DNA of 64,000 bases from Siphonodentalium dalli (taxonomy: Eukaryota; Mollusca; Scaphopoda; Gadilida; Siphonodentaliidae). Below the pieces are notes generated by a model. It did not search any database. It was not told the origin of the DNA and worked only from the letters and a program-made list of their open reading frames with translations. The position numbers and the translations under genes are program-made. The stretch covers positions 187,990,369 through 188,054,368 of the forward strand of contig CP136061.1 in the NCBI GenBank assembly GCA_032622095.1. The letters run 5' to 3'. Positions 46,317 to 55,175 of the stretch are shown piece by piece (within the stretch, counting starts at the first letter, position 1; each line of letters starts with the position of its first letter).

Positions 46317-49200
46317 TTGGCCGCACCCTATACCCTCTCATCTTACCTCAGCACAGATCCGCTGTGGCACTCAGCATGCTTTTTCAGTAAGAGTGAAAAA
46401 CCTAGCGAGAAGTGGTCAAGTTTCATGCAAAGTGCTTACTCGCAGGACGACACTCTGACCGCTGAGAAATCACATGTTCTGTTCCTTCCCATCATCGATC
46501 TGAATCCGTCAGACGATTGCATTTATTCTACACTCATTTATGTTGAGGAGCAGGCACGTAGATTGAACATCTAAGTCGATGAACATAGTGTGTAGGCTCG
46601 GAGGATTTCACACTGTAATGCGCTTCATTGGGAGTATCGGTTCGATGACGAAGGGGTCGGGGTTAGAAAAAGCTTTGGAGAAAGTGTACGATCAGAACAC
46701 ATTGACCCATATGATATCTGGAAAGGCAGTGTCGAGGGCATTGCGTGGTCACTACCTAGTTGAGGCTGCGATTTTCAATAAGTTGATAGCTGAAGTTGTC
46801 CCAGTTGAGGACGGCAGTTCGGCGGACAATAACTCGACACGGGAACAAGATGACATAGAAGCCTCACACGTGCAACAGGCTGGTGTACACGTTGTTGTTG
46901 AAAACACGATGGGCAAAATGCACAGAATACTAAAACTTTGTGAAGAGATTGAAATTGGTGTTGTCCCTATATCAGCGGCTGCGGACTCAACTAAACTGTT
47001 GAAGCTCGAGCAATGTATCATTAGTTATAAATCCCTGCTTGTCAAAGAATCCCTCACAGCAAAATTGTGGGTGCAGTATATGGATTATGTGTAAACCCTA
47101 CAGAACTTCATCCGTGCTGAGCGAACAGGGGATTGGAACCTGCATATTGTAACAGTAGGGAAGATGCTGAACCTCTTCGCAGCCACTGGTCATATAAATT
47201 ACGCAAAGAGCTGCAGACTATATCTCCAAATGATGCTAGAATTACCAGTGAAGGATCCTTGAGCACATCAGTGTTTTGCGGAACATGGCTTCCATGTAGC
47301 CCGTAGAAGTAGCAGATTCTGGCCGGGATTATCAACCGATCTTATTATTGAACAAGTACTGATGAGATCTATCAAGAGTCGATGTGGTTTAACTCGAGGT
47401 AGAGGGCTGACAGAAACGGTACGTTGCAGTGGATACTCTGTATGCACAGATGTGCAGAGATACACGATGCAATGATCGAGTTGACCAAAATGCGACATGG
47501 TACCAGTGAGCAGCACATTGAAATGGGAGAATCTAGGCGAAAGCGTGATTTCGATGATATGGTTAGTTTGCAAACCTGGTTTGATGAACACAATCCCTTG
47601 GATGCCAATGAGAAGAACTCCGTTCGTTGTCATCGGGGTTAACGTCCATTTGAAATGATGGCGTGAGTTGTTCCGATTCTGAGAGTGTTGGCCAAACAAT
47701 CCAGAGAAAACTTGACAAGTGAGCATCACTGAGGCATCAATTAAAAGGAAAGATCACATAAAGTCTCTGGATCATCTGTATCCCGGGATTCGAGTTGATA
47801 ACGAGCGAGTTCAATTCAATCCAACGCTGTTGTTCTCACGACTGATAGCTATCGCCCAGCGTGAGGAAAGTATGGTGAAGTTTTTTTCTTACGAATTGAC
47901 GACCATACCAACTCTGTTCAAAGATCAATCAATGCGAAAACCAGCAAAAGCACAGTTAGCGAAGGCTCTGACTGATTCAGTTCAGGAAGTCGAATATTCC
48001 CAGAAGGGAATTGCGACCGTTCTTGGTGGCGGTGCTCTTCTCCATAGAGTGAAGTGGATCAAAACTCAACATACAAGGAAGTAGCCACTCAATATCAGAA
48101 GTACGTCAGAACAAAGTATGGCTCGAGTTGCATCGTGTTCGATGGTTATGGTCATGGCCCGTCTATTAAAGATCACGAGCACCGCCGGTGATCTGGCAAA
48201 ACATGTGCCGAAGTTCGGGTCACTGAAACAACAGCGAGCCACAATAACCAGCAAATTTCCCTCTCAAATGAGAGAAACAAAAGTCAGTTCATCAATTTGA
48301 TTGGCCGCCTCTTATCGGGTGATGGGCATGCAGTTCACAACAGCAGTAGTGACACAGATACTCTGATAGTTTCTCATGCCCTGGAGTTTGCATCACATGG
48401 AAGAAACGTCAGAGTTATCGCGGACGACACAGATGTGATTATTCTTTTGATCCATCCCTCGAAATCCAACATGGCCAAACATATTTTTCCAATCTGATGC
48501 TCGGAAATCTGGCAAAGGCAGTGCTGCCATGTGGCGAATCGTGCGCAAGGCTGGACAGTTCACAACTTCCCATATCCTATTTGCACATGCATGGGGAGGC
48601 TGTGACACCACCTCTGCGATATTCGGAAATGGGAAAACAAGTATCGCCAGAAAGATAAACGAGTCTGCTGAAGTTCGCAAAATATCATCACTCATGCATG
48701 AATCTAGCGCTAATCAGAAAGACATTGGAGAGGCCGGCATGCGGCTCGTCGTTGTAGTGTGTAGTGGCAAGAAAGAATATTCACTAAATACACTTCGGTA
48801 TGCGAAGTTTATGGATATGGTATCTTCTAGCAAGACTGCATTAGAGGCCCACAAACTCCCACCAGCAGAACGAGCGGCATACTATCACAGTCTCAGAGTT
48901 CATCTCCAGGTGATGATTTGGAGAACGCTGAATAACGACGTATTGAATGCTGAGAGATGGGGTTGGGAACGTCGTGGTGCGGATCTTTCCCCAGTCATGG
49001 CTGACCAGAATGCAGCCCCAGACGAATTGCTCAAGTTTGTACGGTGCAAGTGTAAGATGTCATCAAAAAAACCATGTGACACCAATGTGTGTACATGTCG
49101 AAAACATGGTCTGAAATGTTTTATCGCTTGTGGAGATTGTCGTGGAGAGGGCTGCATGAATTCAGAAGAGGTTCTGGTAGATGACAAGGGTGATGTCTGA
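46317..49200 (+). pseudogene. Academ-like transposase: DDE core, XPG/FEN1-like nuclease, Cys cluster
   Basis: A decayed single gene read through frameshifts (about 46575, 47420, 47650, 48090, 48295, 48500) and stops (47095, 47260). In order: 'LPIIDLNPSDDCIYSTL'; 'CRLGGFHTVMRFIGSIGSM'; 'GKMLNLFAATGHINYAKSC'; 'FWPGLSTDLIIEQVLMRSIK', with D, H/D and E candidates of an RNase H fold; 'EQHIEMGESRRKRDFDDM'. A second part follows: 'GGGALLHRVKW', 'IVFDGYGHGPSIKDHEHRR', 'SSDTDTLIVSHALEFA', 'VRVIADDTDVIILL' and 'GGCDTTSAIFGNGKTS'. These match the acid blocks and H3TH turn of FEN1/XPG nucleases. The end, 48.99-49.17 kb, has nine Cys ('CRCK', 'CTCRKHGLKC', 'CGDC'). The last 223 codons are open. Known families with these parts are multi-copy in aquatic invertebrates. 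Confidence 0.78.
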
Positions 49201-49519
49201 GTATATTGATATATTTGACACACAAGTGTCGAAATCATGAAGCATTTCTTATTCTGGTCATCACTGGCTGATTTCGATCAACAAAATAAACAAAAGAAAT
49301 AATTGTCATTTTGGCGGCCATTTTGGTGGCCATCTTTTGACTGTGACTGATATTTGGTCAGTGTGACTCCCGTTGAATCCTCTGTCAAACGTGTTGACAT
49401 TTGTACGAAAACAATCTCCTTTCCCCTACTTCACAACGGACTAATGCTGATTGGGGAATATTTCTAATTGTTGGCCGCCATCTTGGACGCCATCTTGAAT
49501 CCTGAATTTTCCCCAAGGC

Positions 49520-49625
49520 GGATGTTAGCGGATTTCAGATATGTTATTCCTGATACTTTTGCGCAAAAAATGAGACCAAAACCAGCTTTATAACAATTTG
49601 TTCTAGGTTCAACCTCCCGACGACC
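49520..49625 (-). repeat. Right terminal inverted repeat of the large element
   Basis: The reverse complement of 'accagctttataacaatttg' and 'ttctaggttcaacctccc' equals the left repeat at 38705-38745 with a few substitutions and one indel. 'gcggatgttagcggatttca' matches the complement of the left subterminal block. Between the stop of the transposase (49200) and this repeat there are three copies of 'ggcggccattttgg'-like phrases (about 49312, 49325, 49474) and no gene. Confidence 0.8.
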
Positions 49626-51199
49626 ACACTAGAAGGAAAACTTGCCAGAAACACCGGAGAACATCGATCGACATAATGGAACATTCTTATCTGATCTGAG
49701 AGTAACACCTGAGGCAGTTAAACGTAAGCTGGCTGGTCCTAACATATCCAAAAGTCGCGGTCCCGATTAATTTCCGGCAAGTTTTCTAAAGGCGTTAGCT
49801 TCAGAACTGAGCGAACCTCTTAGCATTCTGTTTAACCGGTCGATAGAAGAAGGAATGCTCCCTGGGATCTGGAAAGACGCTATAGTCGCGTGCATATTTA
49901 AAAAGGGATCACGTTTGGAACCGGGAAATTATAGACCTGTAAGTCTGACTTGTATTTTCTGCAAAGTGTTGGAAACATATGGAATTCAATAAGCTGTTTA
50001 CACCATGCCAGCATGGGTTTAGGAGTGCGCGGTCCTGTCAAACGCAACTTCTCGAATACATGGAACACATTCTTCAGAAATGGATAAGAACAATCCAGTG
50101 GACGTATTATATTTGGACTTCAAAAAGGCGTTTGACTCGGTTCCGCATCAGCGCCTGATTCAAAAGTTGTCATCATACGGAGTCCAAGGGACAATGTTGG
50201 CATGGATAAATTGTTTCTTGTCAGATGGAAAGCAGTGGTTGCGCATAAACTCAAAATCTTCGTCATGGCAGAATGTAACTAGTGGTGTTCCTCAAGGAAC
50301 TGTTTTGGGACCTGCTTTATTTAAAATTTTCGTCAACGACTTACCAGAAAACGTTGATTGTCTATGCAAAATATTTGCAGATGATACAAAGTTAATTGTA
50401 AATCCACTACGATCGGATATGCAGAAATGCATATATTCTGTATGCCAGTGGTCTACTAAATGGCAAATACATTTCAATTCTGTAAAACTCCATGTGCTAC
50501 ACTTTGGATACAACAACCCGGAGATTCCTTACCAAATGACGGACAGTGTGCATAGACCACCTGTCGTGAAATCTGAGTGTGTACGTGATCTTTGTGTTAC
50601 ATGTATGTTTGACAATAAATTAAAATTTAATATCCAAGTTGAAAATATTGTCGCAAAGGCAAATCAGAGACTGGGAATCATAAATAGGACATTCAGCGAT
50701 ATCGACTCATCCGTTTTAAAGAAACTCTACATAACTATGGTTAGACCGATCATACTTTAACGTAGTGTGGAAACCATACTTTGTCGGATTACTGAATAAG
50801 CTGGAGATGTTACAGAGAAGATCAACTAGAATGGTACCCAGTCTAAAGAAACAAAGCTATGGCACGAGACTCTTAATACTAAATCTACCTTCGATAAAAT
50901 GCAGGATGATGCGAGCAGACCCGGTGGAAACATATAAAATTTTGAGCGGCTTATACAACATGGATTATACACAATTTTTCACATACAATACTTACGGAGA
51001 AACTCGGGGTTACGGTTTCAAACTGCATGTTAGTCAGAAAACTAAAAACGTAAGGAAATTCACATTCTCACAACGAGTGCGTACCGAATGGAACAAACTA
51101 CCTAACTATGTAGTTGAATCACCAACACTGACCCATTTCACAGAAACTTTGGACTTTCATCTATCCGAACATAGATTTACCCACGACCTAGAAGAATAA
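49626..51199 (+). pseudogene. CR1-like LINE reverse transcriptase
   Basis: After the insertion the frame resumes with 'DLRVTPEAVKRKLAGPNISK' and 'PGIWKDAIVACIFKKGS', 'NYRPVSLTCIFCKVLE', 'HGFRSARSCQTQLLEY', 'VLYLDFKKAFDSVPHQRLI', 'VTSGVPQGTVLGPALFKIFV' and catalytic 'KIFADDTKLI'. The thumb and C-terminal parts are 'WQIHFNSVKLHVLHFG', 'LQRRSTRMVPSL' and 'RVRTEWNKLPNYVVESPTL'. ORF2 ends at TAA 51197. One stop at about 50758 and shifts near 49770 and 49985 break it. The 3' UTR is about 140 bp with 'caataaaa' and an (AT)n end. Confidence 0.86.
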
Positions 51200-51340
51200 T
51201 CCACCACTATGTATCTGAAGACTCCAGTGCGGTCCAAAGGCATTGAAATTTAGTATCCTCTATTAATCATTTATTTATTTGTAAAATTGAAATCATAAAT
51301 CCAAATCTGGATTTGTTTCAATAAAATTATATATATATAT

Positions 51341-52288
51341 ATGCCCGCGTTATGTCACCGACGGGAAAAGAATGGGTTTATTGGACGGACTATTTCAGAG
51401 CAATGTTTGATAATGTAAGTGTATTATTATAACACCATGCTACATAAATCTCTGCAATAGAGAGCGTTCATGTGCGTTTAATATTTTTCTGAGTACAGAA
51501 ACTGATTAATCCATTACCAATGTTCCAACACTGATTTCAGACACATAGCAGAGTAGGATTCATAAATACTGCAAGGTCTACTGAAGGTTCTTCAACACCA
51601 GCGGCGAGTATACCATCCACTCCTCGCTCTTAGACCAGTTGTTCCACACCACCAGTAGTGGTATATCGGCTGGTCTCATTCTGTCGCCTTCAACTCTGCG
51701 CTTCACCAAGTGGACGACAAGTCGACAGCAACCCACAATGTTTTAGCGGGTGCAAATATTTGCACCTTCTGTTGCAAAGTCTATACAGCGGAGGATAACG
51801 CGGTGAATCTGTGACTCGGTTGCGATGCTAATATTGACCCGACATATCCAAACTGGGTTCACGCAATCTGCGCAGGTGTCGAATGTGATGCCGATAAAAT
51901 AAAGGCATTTATTACTTTTAAATGTCCTTTACGCAGAGGCGATCCCCAGAATCCAAGCAAGGTAAGTATGTATTTAATTTGCTCAAGTAGTATTACTAAT
52001 TAGAGTATAACTGGCAAATCTGTTTTTTGAAAATCCATTACTTGAATTCAATCCATGTTTCACCCAATTGTGCTTGGTCGTTCCGCGTTGGACTTGTGGA
52101 TGATTTTGACAAGCTGATACTGCGATGCGACCACGGATTTGATTACTGTATTGTACTTTTAGAGACTTTGACTTTACAGGCATGGCAGATCGGTGTTATG
52201 ACAGGAAGCGAAACATATGCCCGCGTTATGTCACCCACAGGAAGAGTGGGTTTATTGGACGGACTATTTCAGGGCAATGTTTGATAAA
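51341..52288 (+). pseudogene. Gene fragment, tandem unit 1: split exon, PHD-type finger exon, next exon
   Basis: 51341-51414 is the right half of the LINE-split exon, ending at donor GTAAGT (51415). A 126-bp intron ends ttcAG (51540). The exon 51541-51961 encodes a Ser/Thr/Pro linker and a PHD-type finger: 'ICTFCCKVYTAED', 'LGCD', 'YPNWVHAICAGV', 'FKCPL'. It ends at donor AAG|GTAAGT. A TAG in the linker and a TGA in place of the conserved Trp make it non-coding. The uninterrupted version of the split exon follows at 52167-52288 ('LQAWQIGVMTGSETYARVM'), which belongs to the next unit. I do not recognise that exon's family. Confidence 0.6.
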
Positions 52289-53208
52289 GTAAGTATATTA
52301 CAGACACATAGCTGAGTAGGATTCATAAACCCTGCAAGGTCTACTTAAGGTTCTTCCCCACCAGCGGCGAGTATACCATCCTCTCCTCGTTTTGAGACCA
52401 ATTGTTCCACCACCAGTAGTGGTAGATAAGCTGGTATCATTGTCGCCTTCAACTCTGCTTCACCATGTGGAAGACAGTCGAGAGCCACCAGCAATGTTTT
52501 AGCGTTGCAAATATTTGCACCTTCTGTTGCAAAGTCTATACAGCGGATGATAACGCGGTGAATCTGGCTGGGTTGCGAGGATGATATGGACCGACACATC
52601 AAAATGTGATGCCGATGAAATAAAGGCATCGATTACTTACAGGGGCAATCCACATGATCCAGGCAAGGGAGGTATTTAATTTGCTCAAGTAATATTGCTA
52701 ATTAGAGTATAACTGTGTCAAATATGTTATTGCTAATCCAATACTTGAACGCAGTCCATGTTTCACACAATTGTGTTTGGTCGTTCCGCGTTGGACTTGT
52801 GAATGACTTTGACAAGCTGATACTGCGATGGGACAAGGGAGTTGATTACCGTATTGTGCGAGACCTAGTATTTGTTTCATGTGTATTCATGAATAGTGCA
52901 TTGAAATACTAATTACTTTTTCTTTCAGCAGAAGCCGAAGTTCGGATGGCCGAGTCAGACTCTGCAGAGGGCAATGTCATTGAGGTGGCATGATTCCAGC
53001 GATATACAGAGGTGGTCGATGTAGAGGTAGAGGTCGTGGTGCCGATGTTATTATGGATGAGCCAGGCACTTCTGATGGCAATGTTTTTGCGGTGGCACTT
53101 TCTAAATGTGCGGGTCCCGCGAGAGGCAGTGATAGTCGTGGTAGACCAAGAGGTTGTGGTGGTAACAGAGGTGGTAACAGAGGAAGGGGTCGCGGATGTC
53201 AGGAATAG
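52289..53208 (+). pseudogene. Gene fragment, tandem unit 2 with Arg/Gly-rich terminal exon
   Basis: A second, more eroded copy of the unit. The intron after 52288 has shrunk to 15 bp (gtaagtatattacag), the PHD finger (52495-52650) has lost the 'CPNWVHAIC' part, and its donor is destroyed. After 'ccatgtttcaca' sequence shared with unit 1 comes acceptor tttctttcAG (52928). The exon 52929-53208 has 'YRGGRCRGRGRGAD' and 'GGNRGGNRGRGRGCQE', an RGG-type tail typical of nucleic-acid-binding termini, ending at TAG. One frame change is present near 52990. The next 370 bp (53209-53579) are empty. Confidence 0.55.
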
Positions 53209-53579
53209 GACTGAATAAAATGTAAAATGTTGAATCCGATGTTTGTGTCTGTTCCTGGTCACAATTGTCATTGCTTATGTTTCTTGTCACCCATATTGTC
53301 GATAGCAAGGGCGATTCTGTGTCTCGATGATGTATGTGTTAAAGATGTTCCATTTGACCCATTATTTGCAGATTACTAGTTAATTAGAAGTCCTATGCTG
53401 ACATGAATAGTGCTAAGGTGCGTGGTCTAGTATCTGTGCATTGCTATAGAAATGAATGGTCATAGTTCTGAAACAACTGTTCTCTAACCTATTCAAATGA
53501 GTCAACACTGGAAACCGCCCGAAACCATCGGTCTTCGTTGGGGACGCCTGGTGGCAGACATATCTTGATTCTTATGTTT

Positions 53580-53795
53580 CTAGCCTCTAAAATGAAGTTG
53601 CCTCCCTTGGACTGACTGGGGATCGCCCCTGTGTAAAGGACATTTAAAAGTAATAAATACCTTTATTTTATCGGCATCATATTCGACACCTGCGCAGATT
53701 GCGTGAACCCAGTTTGGACATTTCGGTTCCATATCATCCTTGCAACCGAGCCACAGATTCACCGCGTTATCCTCCGCTGTATAGAGACGTTCATC
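53580..53795 (-). pseudogene. PHD-type finger fragment, third copy (minus strand)
   Basis: Encodes 'VNLWLGCKDDMEPKC', 'PNWVHAICAGVEYDADKIK' and 'FKCPLHRGDPQ', nearly the same as the plus-strand finger at 51740-51961 but with the Trp intact. The first Cys pair is absent because the fragment starts at 'ctctatacagcggaggataa' in mid-finger. It directly abuts the pseudogene at 53796-55175, so it is either that gene's last domain or a separate inverted piece. Confidence 0.65.
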
Positions 53796-55175
53796 GAATG
53801 GTGGTTTAGAATATATTCATTTACGTTTTGTGGAGACTGTTGCAGCATTAACCTTTCTCGAAAAAGAAGTTCTTGGTAGAAAGGCGCGTTGAATACATAG
53901 AACAGTGGTGAAAACCTCAACTTAGCTGCCTCAATCAAGTCGATGTTTCTTCTCATATCAGCTCGGAATAAGTGAAAGCTGAATCCATGCGACACAGCTG
54001 CACGGAACAGGAAAGGGCCTTCAGAGAAACCAAGCATCTTGGCGATATCGATAAAGCAAACGTCCCACAAAAGTGTAAACATAGTCTTGGTCATATTCAT
54101 TTCCAGGTGGCCCAATCCTGTAAAATGCAGAATGTTACCGAAAGTACTGCACTCACAGTAGCTCCTCACCCGTAGCCTTACCATGCTATTCATTGAGATG
54201 TTTTTTTCAAAACACTGCTTACTATCAGTCGTGTTACATGTGAAAGAATTTTCAAACAATCTGCATCAGTACAGTAAAGGAATACCATCACCCCCAGAAA
54301 TGGTCCAGGCCCTCTGGCTCAATGCCCTCGGTTGAAGAACTGTTAGGATATTTGTAATGGTGCCATATGAATTTGGATTGAGCATGAGGGGATCTCCAAG
54401 AACTTGTGTAGTAGTTGCAGTGTACTCACCGACTGGAATGAATGGGTATGGGTCAGTGGATTATACAGCGTGAGGATGACAAATGTCCTTGTCTATGTCG
54501 TCCGTGAAAGAGTTACAATTACGAATCTGTTGTTTTGTAATTGAGTCCAGTCGATTCTGTATAAATGATTTAAGTTGGTGGCGTACAGGATCAGTTGCTG
54601 CTGATGTAGGCAGTGGAAGTTTTTCGAGAGAAGTGAGATCACGAGGCTTCAACTATGCCTTGGGAGACAATGAAGGGTTTGTCTGTAGGGAAATGCTCTT
54701 GTCTGCACTGTAACGAACTATCGTTGTCGATGTACTCAATTCCGGTTTCAGCAATAACACGTCACCTCTGGCGACGAAGGACGTGAAAGGGGATTGATCC
54801 TTGGATTCCGTAACATTTCAGTATTGATGTGTAACACCCAGATGGACTGATGGATGAGTTCAAGTTAGCAACTGTCTTGCTTCCGGCGATGAAATAGCTC
54901 ACAATGTTAGTTGGAAAAGCCAATGGTCCAATGTAGATTAAATTCCTGGTGTGTAATATCTGCTCGCGAGTAAGCATAAGGCTGCTGTTTTTTTCTTTTC
55001 TTCGGCGGTATGGAGTCCTTGATATCAGTGGCTGACTTAAGACTGGATTGCACTTGGAGACTATATTGCTGTTTGTTGTTGGAGTAGGGGAGGTGAGATC
55101 TTGTGCATTCTTGAGTGAAAACTCATAGATGTCGCTCTGTGTTAACTGACACCTGACACTATCATCGTTTAACAA
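53796..55175 (-). pseudogene. Transposon-like multi-copy protein with YCECS/FRADMRRN motifs
   Basis: Read on minus from 55175: 'LTQSDIYEFSLKNAQDLT', 'SKTVANLNSSISPSGCYTS', then after a frame change 'YTATTTQVLGDPLMLNPNSY' and 'QRAWTISGGDGIPLLY'. Next come 'SYCECSTFGNILHFTGLGHL', 'MLGFSEGPFLFRAAVSHGF', 'HLFRADMRRNIDLIEAAKLR' and 'FSPLFYVFNAPFYQELLFRE'. I recognise this as a family of large uncharacterised proteins repeated in many aquatic invertebrate genomes, probably a transposase or its derivative. I cannot name it with confidence. In-frame stops occur near 54475 and 54285, with a gap at 54652-54762. Confidence 0.6.

Larger units (their letters stand above)
38690..49625 (+). mobile_element. 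10.9-kb TIR element, best fit Academ superfamily
   Basis: The element splits the CR1-like ORF2 between 'YFTRVFTN' and 'ENLPETPEN'. Its two ends are related in inverted orientation over about 100 bp (38700-38810 and 49520-49620). Shared blocks include 'tgaacctaga', 'caaattgttataaagc' and 'aatccgct.acatccgc'. The right third carries a decayed gene (46317-49200) with a DDE/RNase H-like core, an XPG/FEN1-like nuclease and a Cys cluster. From what I remember this is the combination described for Academ transposons. The left third hosts a nested LINE and a satellite array. I could not settle the exact end base or a target-site duplication. Confidence 0.72.
34160..51340 (+). mobile_element. CR1-like LINE, itself broken by three later insertions
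   Basis: Left junction 'gcgaaacat' at 34151-34159; right junction (AT)n then 'atgcccgcg' at 51341. A tandem copy of the target at about 52190-52215 reads straight through 'gaagcgaaacatatgcccgcg' in part without the LINE, which fixes both ends. Removing the inserts at 35372-35968, 36172-38060 and 38690-49625 leaves about 3.7 kb. That remainder holds an ORF1 (34300-34915), an APE endonuclease (34980-36171 plus 38061-38305) and a reverse transcriptase (38305-38690 plus 49626-51199), in correct order. No long target-site duplication is seen, as is common for CR1-type elements. Confidence 0.85.

Noticed and set aside
47108-47729. Two long minus-strand ORFs (75 and 153 codons)
   Set aside because: They run antisense to the conserved 'STDLIIEQVLMRSIKS' part of the plus-strand transposase and have no motifs of their own.
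52027-52284. 'ETLTLQAWQIGV' suggested a DEDDh (TREX-like) exonuclease
   Set aside because: The first catalytic Asp-x-Glu is not present, the frame crosses an intron-like acceptor, and copy 1 and copy 2 disagree in frame after 'SPTG'. The resemblance is too short.
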